DNA from: Mesorhizobium sp. AR02 | GTDB taxonomy: Bacteria; Pseudomonadota; Alphaproteobacteria; Rhizobiales; Rhizobiaceae | NCBI RefSeq assembly: GCF_024746835.1 | Contig: NZ_CP080531.1 | Coordinates: 2,666,001-2,730,000, forward strand | DNA: 64,000 nucleotides | Reading direction: 5' to 3' | Shown: positions 33,495 to 44,218 of the stretch, piece after piece | Numbering within the stretch: the stretch's first letter is position 1 | Layout: each line of letters begins with the position of its first letter | The notes under the pieces: generated by a model | The model's input: only the letters and a program-made list of their open reading frames with translations | What the model was told of the DNA's origin: nothing | Databases searched by the model: none | Translations under genes and position numbers: made by a program

Positions 33495-34658
33495 CTATCG
33501 CGCCAGATCCGCCACCACGGCGTCGAGCACGATCATGCCGGCCGGTGTGGCGCGGAGCCGCGCATTGCCTATGGGCGCCACCAGCCCCTCGCCCTGCAGC
33601 GTCGACAGCCGGGCGCTCGACAGGCCGCGGCCGGAAAACGCCTCGTAGCGCGCGAGGTCGATGCCTTCGGCCAGACGCAACCCCATCAGCAGGAACTCGT
33701 CGGCCTCCTCCGAGCGCGTCAGGATTTCGCCGCCGGTGACGCCATGGCCCTTGGCCTCGACGAGGTTGGCCCAGGTTTCCGGCATCCGCTCGGCGATCGT
33801 CACCGTGCGGCGGCCATGTTCGACGAAGCGGCCATGGGCGCCGGGGCCGACGCCGACATATTCGCCATAGCGCCAATAGGTCAGATTGTGCCGGCTCTCG
33901 GCGCCGGGCCTGGCGTGGTTGGAAATCTCATAGGCCGGCAGGCCGTGCGCCGTGGTGATCTCCTGCGTCAACGCATAGAGATCGGCGGCGTGGTCGTTGT
34001 CGGGGATGATGAATTTCTTCGCCGCATGCAGGGCGTGGAAGGGCGTGCCTTCCTCGATGGTCAGCTGGTAGAGCGACAGATGATCGGCGGCATGGCCGAT
34101 CGCCTGTTCGAGCTCGGATGCCCAAGCCTCCGGCGTCTGGTCGGGCCGGGCGTAGATCAGGTCGAAGGACAGGCGCGGAAAGATCTCCCGCGCCAGCCCG
34201 ATGGCGTGCAACGCTTCCTCGACATTGTGCAACCGGCCGAGGAAGCGCAAATCCTTGTCGTTCAGCGCCTGCACGCCGAGCGAGACGCGATTGACCCCCG
34301 CCGCCCGGTAACCGCGAAACCGTTCCGCCTCGACCGAGGACGGGTTGGCCTCCAGCGTCACCTCGATACCGTCAGGCGCCGTCCAGTTCTTCGCCACGGC
34401 GTCCAGAACCCTGGCTACCGTTTCCGGCTTCATCAGCGAGGGCGTGCCGCCGCCGAGGAAAATGCTGGTCACGTCGCGCGGTCCGGTGCGCTGGCGCATG
34501 GTCGCGAGTTCCGCCTCGAAGGCGGCGGCAAAGCGCTCCTGGTCGACCGGCTGGTGGCGGACATGGCTGTTGAAGTCGCAATAGGGGCACTTGGCCGCGC
34601 AGAATGGCCAATGGATGTAGACGCCGAAGCCGGGCGTGCGGTCGAGCAGCATGCTCAT
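33495..34658 (-). CDS. hemW: Radical SAM haem chaperone HemW
   Basis: 387 aa. The radical SAM cluster motif is [16 protein letters not shown] (C-x3-C-x2-C). [27 protein letters not shown] and [20 protein letters not shown] are typical, and it lacks the extra N-terminal residues of true oxygen-independent coproporphyrinogen oxidase HemN. HemW proteins bind haem and deliver it to membrane enzymes. It overlaps rdgB by ATGA. Confidence 0.94.
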   Translation of the reverse strand: MSMLLDRTPGFGVYIHWPFCAAKCPYCDFNSHVRHQPVDQERFAAAFEAELATMRQRTGPRDVTSIFLGGGTPSLMKPETVARVLDAVAKNWTAPDGIEVTLEANPSSVEAERFRGYRAAGVNRVSLGVQALNDKDLRFLGRLHNVEEALHAIGLAREIFPRLSFDLIYARPDQTPEAWASELEQAIGHAADHLSLYQLTIEEGTPFHALHAAKKFIIPDNDHAADLYALTQEITTAHGLPAYEISNHARPGAESRHNLTYWRYGEYVGVGPGAHGRFVEHGRRTVTIAERMPETWANLVEAKGHGVTGGEILTRSEEADEFLLMGLRLAEGIDLARYEAFSGRGLSSARLSTLQGEGLVAPIGNARLRATPAGMIVLDAVVADLAR

Positions 34659-35317
34659 GCCGAGCCCAATCTCGCCAAGTTAAGGCGTGCCTCGGCGAAT
34701 TTCTGGAAAGCACGGGCGCGATGTGAGAGTGCCGTGGCCTGGCCGGGTTTCCAGCCGTGCTTTTCCTCGGCGCTCATCTCGCCGAAGGTTTTTTCGAAGC
34801 CGTTGGGCAAGAACACCGGATCATAACCGAAGCCAAGCTCGCCGCGCGGCGGCCAGACCAGCGTGCCTTCGGCCTCGCCGCGATAATATTCTGCCTCGCC
34901 ATCGGGGAAGGCGAGGCAGATGACGGCGACAAAGCGGCCCTTGCGCTGTTCGACAGCGGCGGCGCCGACTTCCTGCAACGCCACTTCGGTGCGCTGCATG
35001 GCCATGCCGAAATCGCGCGAACCATCAGGGGTTTCGGCCCAGTTGGCGGTGTAGACGCCGGGCGCGCCGTCGAGCGCGTCGACGCACAGGCCGGAATCAT
35101 CCGAAAGCGCCGGCAGCCCGGTGGCCTTTGCGGCGGCCAGCGCCTTGATGTAGGCATTCTCCTCGAAAGTCGTGCCGGTCTCGTCCGGCTCCGGCAGGCC
35201 AAAGTCCTTGGCCGACTTCGCCTCGAAGCCGAATGGCCCCATCAAATCGGCGAATTCGCGCAGCTTGCCGGCATTGTGGCTGGCGACGACGATCTTCTTG
35301 CCATCAAGAGTATGCAT
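34655..35317 (-). CDS. rdgB: XTP/dITP diphosphohydrolase (RdgB/HAM1)
   Basis: 220 aa. [47 protein letters not shown] and [12 protein letters not shown] are the substrate and metal sites. It hydrolyses non-canonical purine triphosphates, keeping inosine and xanthosine out of DNA. It starts by a TGATG overlap with the VOC gene and ends in ATGA overlap with hemW, forming a coupled block rph / VOC / rdgB / hemW. Confidence 0.95.
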   Translation of the reverse strand: MHTLDGKKIVVASHNAGKLREFADLMGPFGFEAKSAKDFGLPEPDETGTTFEENAYIKALAAAKATGLPALSDDSGLCVDALDGAPGVYTANWAETPDGSRDFGMAMQRTEVALQEVGAAAVEQRKGRFVAVICLAFPDGEAEYYRGEAEGTLVWPPRGELGFGYDPVFLPNGFEKTFGEMSAEEKHGWKPGQATALSHRARAFQKFAEARLNLARLGSA

Positions 35318-35727
35318 CAAAGGCCCCAGATTCTCGGCTCGGCGAACTCGATCGAATTGCCCGAGGGGTCGCGTATATAGATCGAACGGCCGCCTTGCGG
35401 CCATTCGAATTCGCTTTCGATGGCGATTCTTTTGGCCCCCAGATGCGCTTTCCAGCCGGCGAGTTCGTCAGCGGTCGCCGCAAAGCAGAGATGACCTTCG
35501 CCGACCGTGCCATGCGGTGGCACTTTCAGCCGCGCGTCGGGCGCCGGCGGGATCCTGGTTGCCTCGGCGTTGAAGACGAGCAGCACGCCGGCTCCGCAAC
35601 GGAAGAAGAGGTGGCGGCCGTCGACCTTGCCGAGAAGGGTGAGGCCGAGGATGTCGGTGTAGAAGGCTTCGGCGGCCGTGAGGTCGGTGACGTATAGAGC
35701 GGATTCCAGGATGGCGGAGGGTATCAC
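35317..35727 (-). CDS. VOC (glyoxalase/bleomycin-resistance-fold) protein
   Basis: 136 aa, two beta-alpha-beta-beta-beta modules: [20 protein letters not shown], then [19 protein letters not shown], and [18 protein letters not shown] at the end with the usual metal-site Glu. Substrate unknown. GTG at 35725-35727 is the start. Its upstream side is a family F repeat separating it from rph. Confidence 0.85.
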   Translation of the reverse strand: MIPSAILESALYVTDLTAAEAFYTDILGLTLLGKVDGRHLFFRCGAGVLLVFNAEATRIPPAPDARLKVPPHGTVGEGHLCFAATADELAGWKAHLGAKRIAIESEFEWPQGGRSIYIRDPSGNSIEFAEPRIWGL

Positions 35728-35731
35728 GAGG

Positions 35732-35889
35732 CACCCCCCTCTGGCCTGCCGGCCATCTCCCCCGCAAGGGGGGAGATTGGCAGCGTCAAAGCTCGGTTAT
35801 GGCTTGCAACGTTGGTGATTGGCGAAACTCGCGAACACAGCCGATCTCCCCCCTTGCGGGGGAGATGCCCGGCAGGGCAGAGGGGGGTG
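35732..35889. repeat. Composite palindromic intergenic repeat, family F (copy 2)
   Basis: CACCCCCCTCTGGCCTGCC...CTCCCCCGCAAGGGGGGAG at 35732-35777 and the mirror half, CTCCCCCCTTGCGGGGGAG...GGGCAGAGGGGGGTG, at 35846-35889. It nearly fills the rph-VOC gap. Confidence 0.8.
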
Positions 35890-35910
35890 TTCAAGCTCGG
35901 CATTTAAATC

Positions 35911-36627
35911 CTAAGCCACCGCCATCTGCTGCAAACTCACCAGCCTCTGGATGCCCTTCTTGGCCAGGCCCATCAATTCCCCTAACTGATCCTCGGAAAA
36001 AGGCTCGCCCTCGGCGGTGCCCTGGATCTCGACGATGCCGCCCTTGCCGGTCATGACGAAATTGGCGTCGGTGCCGGCCGAGGAATCCTCGAGATAATCG
36101 AGGTCGATGACCGGTTGGCCGTCATGGATGCCACAGGAAATCGCCGCGACATGGTCCTTCAGCACCTTCGAAACACTGGCCATCTGCCGGGCTTCCATCC
36201 AGCGCAGGCAGTCATACAGTGCCACCCAGCCGCCGGTGATCGAGGCGGTGCGGGTGCCGCCATCGGCCTGGATGACGTCGCAATCGACGGTGATCTGCTG
36301 TTCGCCCAGCGCCTGCAAATCGACCACGGCACGCAGCGAACGGCCGATGAGGCGCTGGATTTCCAGCGTGCGGCCGCCCTGCTTGCCGGCGGAAGCCTCG
36401 CGGCGCATGCGCTCACCGGTGGAGCGCGGCAGCATGCCATATTCGGCCGTCACCCAGCCCTTGCCGGAATTGCGCATCCAGCCCGGGACCTTTTCCTCGA
36501 GGCTTGCCGTGCACAGGACATGGGTATCGCCGAACTTCACCAGGCACGAACCTTCGGCGTGCTTGGAGACGCCGCGCTCGAAGGAGATGGCGCGCATTTC
36601 GTCGAATTGGCGTTTGGAGGGGCGCAT
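35911..36627 (-). CDS. rph: Ribonuclease PH
   Basis: 238 aa, full length. [60 protein letters not shown] and [20 protein letters not shown] are conserved blocks, with phosphate-binding Arg residues kept. It trims tRNA 3' ends by phosphorolysis. It is divergent from hrcA, the usual arrangement in Rhizobiales. Confidence 0.96.
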   Translation of the reverse strand: MRPSKRQFDEMRAISFERGVSKHAEGSCLVKFGDTHVLCTASLEEKVPGWMRNSGKGWVTAEYGMLPRSTGERMRREASAGKQGGRTLEIQRLIGRSLRAVVDLQALGEQQITVDCDVIQADGGTRTASITGGWVALYDCLRWMEARQMASVSKVLKDHVAAISCGIHDGQPVIDLDYLEDSSAGTDANFVMTGKGGIVEIQGTAEGEPFSEDQLGELMGLAKKGIQRLVSLQQMAVA

Positions 36628-36784
36628 TCAGGCTTCTTTCCAGTCATTTTTCGGATTCGTGGCCGGCTTTTAGACGCATGGGGGGCAGCGCGCAAAGGAA
36701 AACGGACCGGGTGATCTGACACAGACACCGGGTTGCGCCCACCGCACCGAAGTCTATATCCTGAACAAGGAGGTTTTTGGCCGA

Positions 36785-37867
36785 ATGACCAAGGCAATCG
36801 AACCCAGTTCGCAGTCGCCTGCACTTCAATCACTCGACATGCGCTCTCGCGACATCTTCCGGCGCATCGTCGATTCCTATCTCAGGGATGGCGAGCCCGT
36901 CGGCTCGCGCAGCCTGTCGCGCATCCTGCCGTCCTCGCTGTCGCCGGCCACCATCCGCAATGTGATGAGCGACCTCGAGCATCTCGGGCTGATCTACGCG
37001 CCGCACATCTCAGCCGGCCGGCTGCCGACACAGGCCGGCCTGCGTTTCTTCGTCGATGCCTTCATGGAGCTTGGCGACCTCTCCGACGAGGAGCGCCGCA
37101 CCATCGAGGCTCAGGTGCGGGCGTCCGGCTCGGGCGCGACGCTGGAGCACATGCTGACCGAGGCCAGCCAGATGCTGTCTGGCATGTCGCGCGGCGCCGG
37201 CCTAGTGCTGGCCGCCAAGAACGAGGTGGCGCTGAAGCACATCGAATTCATCCAGCTGGAACCGACCAAGGCGCTTGCCGTGCTGGTGTCGCAAAATGGC
37301 GATGTCGAAAACCGCGTCGTCGAGCTGCCCGCCGGCATCACCGTCTCGCAGCTGCACGAGGCGTCGAATTTCCTCAACGCGCATATTCGCGGCCGCACGC
37401 TGGCCGAGGCGCGGGTCGAGATCGCCCGCATCAAGGAAGAGACGAGAGCGGCCCTCGACACGCTGTCGCAGGACCTCGTCGAGAAGGGCCTGGCGGTGTG
37501 GGCCGGCGCCGAAAGCGGCCTGCCGGCGCGGCTCATCGTGCGCGGCCGCGCCAACCTGCTCGAAAACGTCACTGCCCAGGCCGACATCGAACTGCTGCGG
37601 CATCTGTTCGAGGACATGGAAACGCAGGACGGGCTGATCCAGCTGCTTGACCTCGCCGAGCAGGGATCGGGCGTGCGCATCTTCATCGGTTCGGAAAACA
37701 AGCTGTTTTCGCTGTCGGGCTCGTCGCTGGTGGTCGCGCCCTACCGCGACAAGGATGCCCGCGTCGTCGGCGCGCTCGGCGTCATCGGCCCGACCCGGCT
37801 CAACTATGCCCGCATCGTGCCGATGGTCGATTATACGGCGCAGTTGATATCGCGCATGTTGCGCTAA
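36785..37867 (+). CDS. hrcA: Heat-inducible transcription repressor HrcA
   Basis: 360 aa. The winged-helix N-terminus (RIVDSYLRDGEPVGSRSLSR; LSPATIRNVMSDLEHLGLIY) and HrcA effector domain (VFIGSENKLFSLSGSSLVV-like C-terminal strand; GALGVIGPTRLNYARIVPMV) are complete. It represses groESL-type operons by binding CIRCE elements. AGGAGG stands 11 bases before ATG 36785. No CIRCE sequence is present in its own promoter and no grpE follows. Confidence 0.95.
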   Translation: MTKAIEPSSQSPALQSLDMRSRDIFRRIVDSYLRDGEPVGSRSLSRILPSSLSPATIRNVMSDLEHLGLIYAPHISAGRLPTQAGLRFFVDAFMELGDLSDEERRTIEAQVRASGSGATLEHMLTEASQMLSGMSRGAGLVLAAKNEVALKHIEFIQLEPTKALAVLVSQNGDVENRVVELPAGITVSQLHEASNFLNAHIRGRTLAEARVEIARIKEETRAALDTLSQDLVEKGLAVWAGAESGLPARLIVRGRANLLENVTAQADIELLRHLFEDMETQDGLIQLLDLAEQGSGVRIFIGSENKLFSLSGSSLVVAPYRDKDARVVGALGVIGPTRLNYARIVPMVDYTAQLISRMLR

Positions 37868-37957
37868 GATGTTGATATTCAGCCGGCCGGCAAACGGCCT
37901 GACCTGAATCTCCACACCTTGGTCCTAAAATCGAAACGGCTGCCGAGGAGAAAAAGA

Positions 37958-38155
37958 ATGGCGCTCGAAGAACTCAAGGCCCGGATCAGCTTGCTGCTCG
38001 AGGAGATGGTCAACCAGCCGGAAGACCAGCACGAAATCCAGGAACAGCTGCGCGAAAAACTGCGGGAAATGCGGGCCATGGGCCTGCCGCTGCCGGCGGA
38101 TCTCGTCGCGCTGGAAAAACGCCTCGACGACGATTTTTACGCCGCCGGGACATAA
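37958..38155 (+). CDS. Small helical hypothetical protein downstream of hrcA
   Basis: 65 aa, almost entirely charged helix (MALEELKARISLLLEEMVNQ, EIQEQLREKLREMRAMGLPL), likely a short coiled coil. GAGGAG before ATG 37958 sets the start. Small proteins of this kind occur next to hrcA in relatives, but no function is known to me. Confidence 0.7.
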   Translation: MALEELKARISLLLEEMVNQPEDQHEIQEQLREKLREMRAMGLPLPADLVALEKRLDDDFYAAGT

Positions 38156-38255
38156 GCGGGGAAACCGGACTTTCGTTTCCCTCAACTCATCATGTGAGGC
38201 GGAACCCAGGGACAAACCGGCCGTTGGTTTCCTTCGCGACCCGATGGAGGACAAA

Positions 38256-39623
38256 ATGATCCGATTGGCCGGACTGGTGCTTCCCGCACTCTTTCTCACA
38301 AGCGCGGCATTCGCCCAGCAGGCGGACCAGCCGGCGCTGAGGGGCGCGGCCGCCTTCGGCGATTGGCGCGCCGACAAGCCCGGCGTGCGCCGCCTGATCA
38401 AGCCGGAAGACCTGCCGAAGCCCTATGTCACCAAGTCCGCCTCGAACAGCCCTGGCCTTGCCGACATGCCGGCGGGTGCCAAGCCGCAATTGCCGCCGGG
38501 CTTTTCGGCCGAGCTGATCGCATCCGGCATCGACAATCCGCGTGTCGTGCGCGCAGCACCCAATGGCGACCTGTTCGTCGCCGACAGCGAAGCCAATCAG
38601 GTCCGCGTCTACCGCCTGACCAAGGACAGTACCAAGCCCGCCGAGGACGGCATCTTCGCCGGCAATCTCAACCAGCCCTATGGCATTGCCTTCTATCCGC
38701 CTGGCGATGACCCGCAATGGGTCTATGTCGCCAACAGCGACAGCATTGTGCGCTTTGCCTACCGCAAGGGCGACCTGAGGGCATCCGGCGAACCGGAAAC
38801 CATTGTCGACAACATTCCCTCGAACCATCACTGGACGCGCGACATCGTCTTTTCGCCTGACGGCAAGACGCTCTATCTGTCGGTCGGCTCGGGTTCGAAC
38901 GTCGCCGAGGACATGGGCAAGGCGCCGGATGGCGGCCTCGACGCGTGGGTGAAGTCGAAGCCGCTTGGCGCGACGTGGGGCTCCGAGGACGGCCGCGCCG
39001 ACGTGCAGGCTTTCGACCCGGACGGCAAGAACGGCCGCATCGTCGCCACCGGCCTGCGCAACTGTTCGGGCATGACCGTCCAGCCGGCGACCGGCGTGCT
39101 GTGGTGCGTCGTCAACGAGCGCGACGCGCTCGGCGACAATGTGCCGTTCGAATACGCCACCTCAGTCAGGGACGGCGCCTTCTACGGCTGGCCCTGGTAC
39201 TATATCGGCAACAATGAGGATCCGCGCCATAAGGGCGCGCGCCACGATCTTGCCGGCAAGGCAACCGTTCCCGATGTGCTGATGCAGGCGCATTCGGCGC
39301 CGCTCAACATCGCCTTCTACGATCGCAAGGACTTGCCTGCAGACGCCGGCTTTCCCAAGGAATACAGGGGCGATGCCTTCGTCGCCCTGCATGGTTCATG
39401 GAACCGCGGCAACAGGACCGGCTACAAGGTCGTCCGCCTGCTGTTCAAGGATGGCAAGCCGACCGGCGAATATGAGGACTTCATGACCGGCTTCGTCGTC
39501 TCGAATGGCGAGGTGTGGGGCCGGCCGGTGGGTGTGGCGGTGGCGGCCGACGGCGCGCTGATCATGACCGAGGACGGCAACGGCACGATCTGGCGCGTGA
39601 CCTATGATGGCGGGCGGTCCTGA
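38256..39623 (+). CDS. PQQ-dependent sugar (sorbosone/glucose) dehydrogenase-like protein
   Basis: 455 aa, periplasmic. Signal peptide IRLAGLVLPALFLTSAAFAQ. A beta-propeller follows: IDNPRVVRAAPNGDLFVADS, NQPYGIAFYPPGDDPQWVYV, HHWTRDIVFSPDGKTLYLSV, GAFYGWPWYYIGNN, FVALHGSWNRGNRTGYKVV and a final MTEDGNGTIWRVTY. The family oxidises aldoses or sorbosone with PQQ; the substrate here is unknown, and no PQQ synthesis gene is in the window. GGAGG five bases before ATG 38256 decides the start. Confidence 0.87.
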   Translation: MIRLAGLVLPALFLTSAAFAQQADQPALRGAAAFGDWRADKPGVRRLIKPEDLPKPYVTKSASNSPGLADMPAGAKPQLPPGFSAELIASGIDNPRVVRAAPNGDLFVADSEANQVRVYRLTKDSTKPAEDGIFAGNLNQPYGIAFYPPGDDPQWVYVANSDSIVRFAYRKGDLRASGEPETIVDNIPSNHHWTRDIVFSPDGKTLYLSVGSGSNVAEDMGKAPDGGLDAWVKSKPLGATWGSEDGRADVQAFDPDGKNGRIVATGLRNCSGMTVQPATGVLWCVVNERDALGDNVPFEYATSVRDGAFYGWPWYYIGNNEDPRHKGARHDLAGKATVPDVLMQAHSAPLNIAFYDRKDLPADAGFPKEYRGDAFVALHGSWNRGNRTGYKVVRLLFKDGKPTGEYEDFMTGFVVSNGEVWGRPVGVAVAADGALIMTEDGNGTIWRVTYDGGRS

Positions 39624-39645
39624 GGAGTCTTGCTGGGCAGCGCAG

Positions 39646-39802
39646 CCCCCTCACCCGGATTGCCAAAACCGAATTGCAAAGGCAATTCGGGGCAATCCGA
39701 CCTCCCCCCGTTGGGGAGAGGAGCCGGCTAGCGCTGGCGCCTTCCTCTTCTCCCCTCGGGGAGAAGGTGGATCGGCGCGCAGCGCCGAGACGGATGAGGG
39801 GG
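39646..39802. repeat. Composite intergenic repeat, family G
   Basis: CCCCCTCACCCGGATTGCC at one end and its counterpart GATGAGGGGG at the other. Inside are CGAATTGCAAAGGCAATTCG, CTCCCCCCGTTGGGGAGAGG and CTTCTCCCCTCGGGGAGAAG hairpins. Related units occur at 52329-52556 and 54039-54366. Confidence 0.7.
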
Positions 39803-39906
39803 CCTTCTCCACGTGTCCCAGATAGCTGGTGCAATGGATTCCGCCCCCAGGGAATTCAATCGTGGCCCGTTCCATGCGAAAAGACGTCTTATCCGGAACC
39901 ACTCGC

Positions 39907-40524
39907 ATGACCCTCACCGGCTTCCTCGCCTACAGTGCCGCCCTTGGCATCGCCGCCGCCATTCCCGGCCCCGGCGTCACCGCGCTTGTCGCGCGGGCGC
40001 TCGACTCCGGCTTTCGCTCGTCGCTGGCCATGTCCTTCGGCCTGATGCTGGGCGATCTCACCTATCTGACCGCCGTGGTGCTCGGCCTCGCCTTCGTCGC
40101 GCAGACCTTCGGCATGGTTTTCCTCGCCATCAAATGGCTTGGCGTCGCCTATCTGGCATTTCTGGGCTGGCGCTTCTGGACCGCCGGCATCACGCCCGAA
40201 ACGGTCGAAGCGAAAAAGGGCAAGGGCGGACTGGTTTCGAGCTTTGTCGCCGGCCTCACCGTCACGCTCGGCAATCCGAAGACGATGATCTTCTACCTCG
40301 CCATCACGCCGACCATCGTCGACCTGAAGACCATCACGCTGGCCGATTACGGCATCCTCGTCGCGCTGACGGTCGTGGTCCTGTTCGTCGTCCTGGTGCC
40401 TTACCTGGCGCTGGCGGCCAAGGCGCGCTGGTTCCTGAAATCGCCGCGCGCGCTGAAGGTGCTGAACCGCACCGCCGCCGGCTTCATGGTGGGCGCGGCA
40501 GCAGCGATCGCGGCCCGTCAATAG
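39907..40524 (+). CDS. LysE-family amino acid/metabolite exporter
   Basis: 205 aa, about six membrane helices (LTGFLAYSAALGIAAAIPGP; SFGLMLGDLTYLTAVVLGLA; KWLGVAYLAFLGWRFW; FVAGLTVTLGNPKTMIFYLA). The IPGPGVTALVARALDSG and TLGNPKT motifs are typical of RhtB/LysE translocators. Substrate unknown. ATG 39907 gives the standard length; upstream in-frame starts would add residues before the first helix. Confidence 0.88.
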   Translation: MTLTGFLAYSAALGIAAAIPGPGVTALVARALDSGFRSSLAMSFGLMLGDLTYLTAVVLGLAFVAQTFGMVFLAIKWLGVAYLAFLGWRFWTAGITPETVEAKKGKGGLVSSFVAGLTVTLGNPKTMIFYLAITPTIVDLKTITLADYGILVALTVVVLFVVLVPYLALAAKARWFLKSPRALKVLNRTAAGFMVGAAAAIAARQ

Positions 40525-40704
40525 CACCCTTTCAGCCAAAACATTCCGGGGGCAGGCTTCCCCGCGAAATGCTTTTCCGGGACAAGGGCGTTTTAGACAC
40601 AGGCCCCACTCGGATATTTCCGGCCGACAGCTTATGTTGCGCGGCTGAAAGCCCTATCTTGCCGGCTGCAATGCCACTTGCCTGAAATCCTGGGAGCGAA
40701 ACCA

Positions 40705-41685
<981 letters not shown>

Positions 41686-41826
41686 ACCACCGCCTCTTCG
41701 ACGGACCGCCGCTTTTGCTGGCCCGCTGAAAAACCTTCCGTGGCGCCTGCGACCCGGCTTGAGCAGCACCCTGCTTCCGGTTCATATCGCTCCCGGCCTG
41801 CCTTGCGCGGGCCGGGGGAGGAATTC

Positions 41827-42453
41827 ATGTACAAGCTCTATACCCGTCCAGGCAGCGGCGGCTTCGTCGTCGAGGCGGCGCTCGCCTTGGCGAATGCGCC
41901 GTTCGAACAGATCGACGTGCCGAAGTCCGACCAGCCCGATCCGGCCTTCCTCGACATCAGCCCGCTGAACCAGGTGCCGGTGCTGACCTTGCCGGACGGA
42001 AGCTCGATGACCGAATCGGCGGCGATCTGCATCCTGCTTGCCGAACGCCATCCCGATGCCGGCCTGGCGCCGGCGGTCGACGCGCCGGCTCGCGCCGATT
42101 TCCTGCGCTGGATGGCGTTCATGTCCTCGGTGCTCTACCCGGCGGTGCTGCGGCTCTACTACGCCCATCGCTACACGGCCGATGCCGACGGCACGAAAGC
42201 CGTCAAGCAGGCGGCCGTCGCCGAAATGGACCGCGGCTTCACCGTTGTCGATGCCGCTCTGCAAGGCCGTGACTGGCTGGTCGGCGAGACCATGTCGCTG
42301 GCCGACATCTATCTCGTCATGCTCGTAGCCTGGCATCCCGATATAGACAGAGCGCGGGCAGCCTGGCCGAACATTGAACGGCTCTGGGCCAGGCTGCGCG
42401 GCCATCCGCTGATGAAGACACTCAACACGTCGCACGAGATGTGGCCAGGCTGA
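41827..42453 (+). CDS. Glutathione S-transferase
   Basis: 208 aa. YKLYTRPGSGGFVVEAALAL gives the N-terminal site, NQVPVLTLPDGSSMTESAAI the cis-proline and Ser/Glu glutathione-binding motif, and DWLVGETMSLADIYLVML the C-terminal N-capping box. Conjugation substrate unknown. ATG 41827 has GGGGGAGG upstream. It converges on the sigma-factor gene with 3 bp between the stops. Confidence 0.9.
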   Translation: MYKLYTRPGSGGFVVEAALALANAPFEQIDVPKSDQPDPAFLDISPLNQVPVLTLPDGSSMTESAAICILLAERHPDAGLAPAVDAPARADFLRWMAFMSSVLYPAVLRLYYAHRYTADADGTKAVKQAAVAEMDRGFTVVDAALQGRDWLVGETMSLADIYLVMLVAWHPDIDRARAAWPNIERLWARLRGHPLMKTLNTSHEMWPG

Positions 42454-42456
42454 AGG

Positions 42457-43701
42457 TCAGTTGCGCAGCGCTGCCCTTTTGCCTTGCAGGAACCGGCGCA
42501 CTGCCGGATCACGCTCGAGGCCGATCGCGCGATCATAGGCTTCGGTTGCCTGCGGCACCTGACCAAGCCTGGCCAGGAGACCGGCCCGCGCCGCCCAATA
42601 GGGCTGATACTCATTGAGCCGCTTGTCGTCGCCCAGCACGTAAAGCGCCGCCAACCCCGCCACGGCGCCCTCCGTCTCGGCAAGCGCCACCGCGCGGTTG
42701 ATCGCCACCACCGGCGATCCGACGATCGAAAACAGCGCGTCGTAGAGTGCGCGGATCGCTGCCCAGTCGGTGCGGCCGGTCAGCCGCCGCGCGGCGTGGG
42801 CAGACTGGACGGCCGCCTCGAGCTGGTAGCGGCCGACGACACCGCTCGCCGCGGCATGGGAAAGAAGCGCCTCCGCCTCATCGATGAGAGCGCGGTCCCA
42901 TAGGTCGCAATCCTGTTCGGCCAGCGGCACGAAGTCGCCTTCGGCGCTACGCCGGGCGGCGCGGCGGGCCTCGGCAAACAGCATCAGCGCCAGCAAGCCG
43001 AGTGCTTCCGGCTCTTCCGGCATCAGCGTGGCCACCAGGCGGCCAAGCCAGATGCCTTCGGTGGCAAGGTTGCGGCGCCGCGTCTCGGTGCCGGCCGGAT
43101 CGGACCAGCCTTCGGCGAAAGCCGCATAGATCGCCTCCAGCACGGCATCCAGCCGTTCGCCGAGTTCGGCACGCTCCGGCACGCGGAACGGAATGCCGGT
43201 TTCGCGGATCCGGGTCTTGGCGCGCACCAGGCGCTGGCCCATCGTTGCCGGCGAGACCAGGAAGGCGGAGGCGATCGTCGCGGCATCGAAGCCAAGAATG
43301 GTCTGCAGGATCAGCGGCGCCCGCACGCCCGGTTCGATCGCCGGATGCGCGCAGGCAAACATCAGCCGCAGCCGCTCGTCGGGCAGGTCCTCCTCGGTCA
43401 TGCGCGCCTCCATCTCTTCGGCGATCAACTGGAGATGATCGCCGGCCGCCTCTCGGGTGAGCCGGCGCCGCATCGCATCGACGCGGCGGCGACGCGCCAC
43501 GGCCAGCAGCCAGGCTTCCGGTCTTTCAGGCACGCCTGACTTCGGCCAGCGTTCAAGTGCGGCGGCAAAGGCGTCGGCCAGCGCATCCTCGGCGGCGGCC
43601 ACGTCGCGCGTGCGCGCGGCGAGCCAGGCGACCAGCTTGCCATAGCTCTGCCGGGCGGCGGCCTCGGCGGCCGCCCGGGCGATCTCCGGGCGACTGTCCA
43701 T
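42457..43701 (-). CDS. ECF42-type RNA polymerase sigma factor with C-terminal TPR-like extension
   Basis: 414 aa, about twice a normal ECF factor. Sigma-2 (SYGKLVAWLAARTRDVAAAE; ERPEAWLLAVARRRRVDAMR) and sigma-4 (LILQTILGFDAATIASAFLV) occupy residues 15-190. A long helical region (WSDPAGTETRRRNLATEGIW; GSPVVAINRAVALAETEGAV; QATEAYDRAIGLERDPAVRR) is typical of ECF42. These sigma factors have no classical anti-sigma and are linked to DGPF/YCII-domain proteins, one of which is encoded directly upstream. The start is ATG 43699-43701, or the adjoining GTG. Confidence 0.9.
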   Translation of the reverse strand: MDSRPEIARAAAEAAARQSYGKLVAWLAARTRDVAAAEDALADAFAAALERWPKSGVPERPEAWLLAVARRRRVDAMRRRLTREAAGDHLQLIAEEMEARMTEEDLPDERLRLMFACAHPAIEPGVRAPLILQTILGFDAATIASAFLVSPATMGQRLVRAKTRIRETGIPFRVPERAELGERLDAVLEAIYAAFAEGWSDPAGTETRRRNLATEGIWLGRLVATLMPEEPEALGLLALMLFAEARRAARRSAEGDFVPLAEQDCDLWDRALIDEAEALLSHAAASGVVGRYQLEAAVQSAHAARRLTGRTDWAAIRALYDALFSIVGSPVVAINRAVALAETEGAVAGLAALYVLGDDKRLNEYQPYWAARAGLLARLGQVPQATEAYDRAIGLERDPAVRRFLQGKRAALRN

Positions 43702-43708
43702 CACCCGG

Positions 43709-44077
43709 TCATCTCTCCGAGATGTATTCGGCCATTTCCCAGATCGGTCGCAGCTCGACCGTGCCCAGGCTGGCTGCCGGACAGCGCGCCGCCCAGTCGA
43801 TGGCGGTGTCGATGTCGGCCGCCTCGATCATGTAGAAGCCGGCAAGCTGCTCCTTGGTGTCGGCATAGGGGCCGTCGAGCACGTTGGTCTTGCCGTCGGC
43901 GATCCGCACCGAGGTGGTTGCCTGGGTCGGGCGCAACCGGTCGCCGGCCAGCCACGTGCCTGACTGCTTCAACGCTTCGGTGTAAGCGCCATAGGCCGCC
44001 AGGATCTCCTGGGTCTTCTCGCGCGGCGCATTCACCATCGCGGCTTCGTCGCTATAGATCAAAAGCATGTATCGCAT
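43709..44077 (-). CDS. DGPF/YCII-related domain protein paired with the sigma factor
   Basis: 122 aa. MRYMLLIYSDEAAMVNAPRE, LRPTQATTSVRIADGKTNVL, DGPYADTKEQLAGFYMIEAA and a C-terminal ELRPIWEMAEY define the DGPF (YCII-like) family. It is believed to be a partner or target of ECF42 sigma factors; a molecular role is not established. Its stop is just 4-7 bp before the sigma start, so they are one operon. Confidence 0.9.
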   Translation of the reverse strand: MRYMLLIYSDEAAMVNAPREKTQEILAAYGAYTEALKQSGTWLAGDRLRPTQATTSVRIADGKTNVLDGPYADTKEQLAGFYMIEAADIDTAIDWAARCPAASLGTVELRPIWEMAEYISER

Positions 44078-44218
44078 GGGTCTTCTCCCGTGGTTTCGAA
44101 GGCCGCGTCCTTGCGGGGCCAGACGTATGTCGCGCGGCGGCAACCGATTTCGACAGGCCGTGGAAAAAACTTTCGGCCTTGAGCGGGCACGGCGCAAGCG
44201 GAGAGCTCGCACCCATTG

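Noticed and set aside
36628..36784. Possible CIRCE element before hrcA
   Set aside because: No TTAGCACTC-N9-GAGTGCTAA-like inverted repeat was found in the rph-hrcA gap.
40525..40704. Possible riboswitch before cysK
   Set aside because: The leader has no hairpin arrangement matching a known SAM or other riboswitch.
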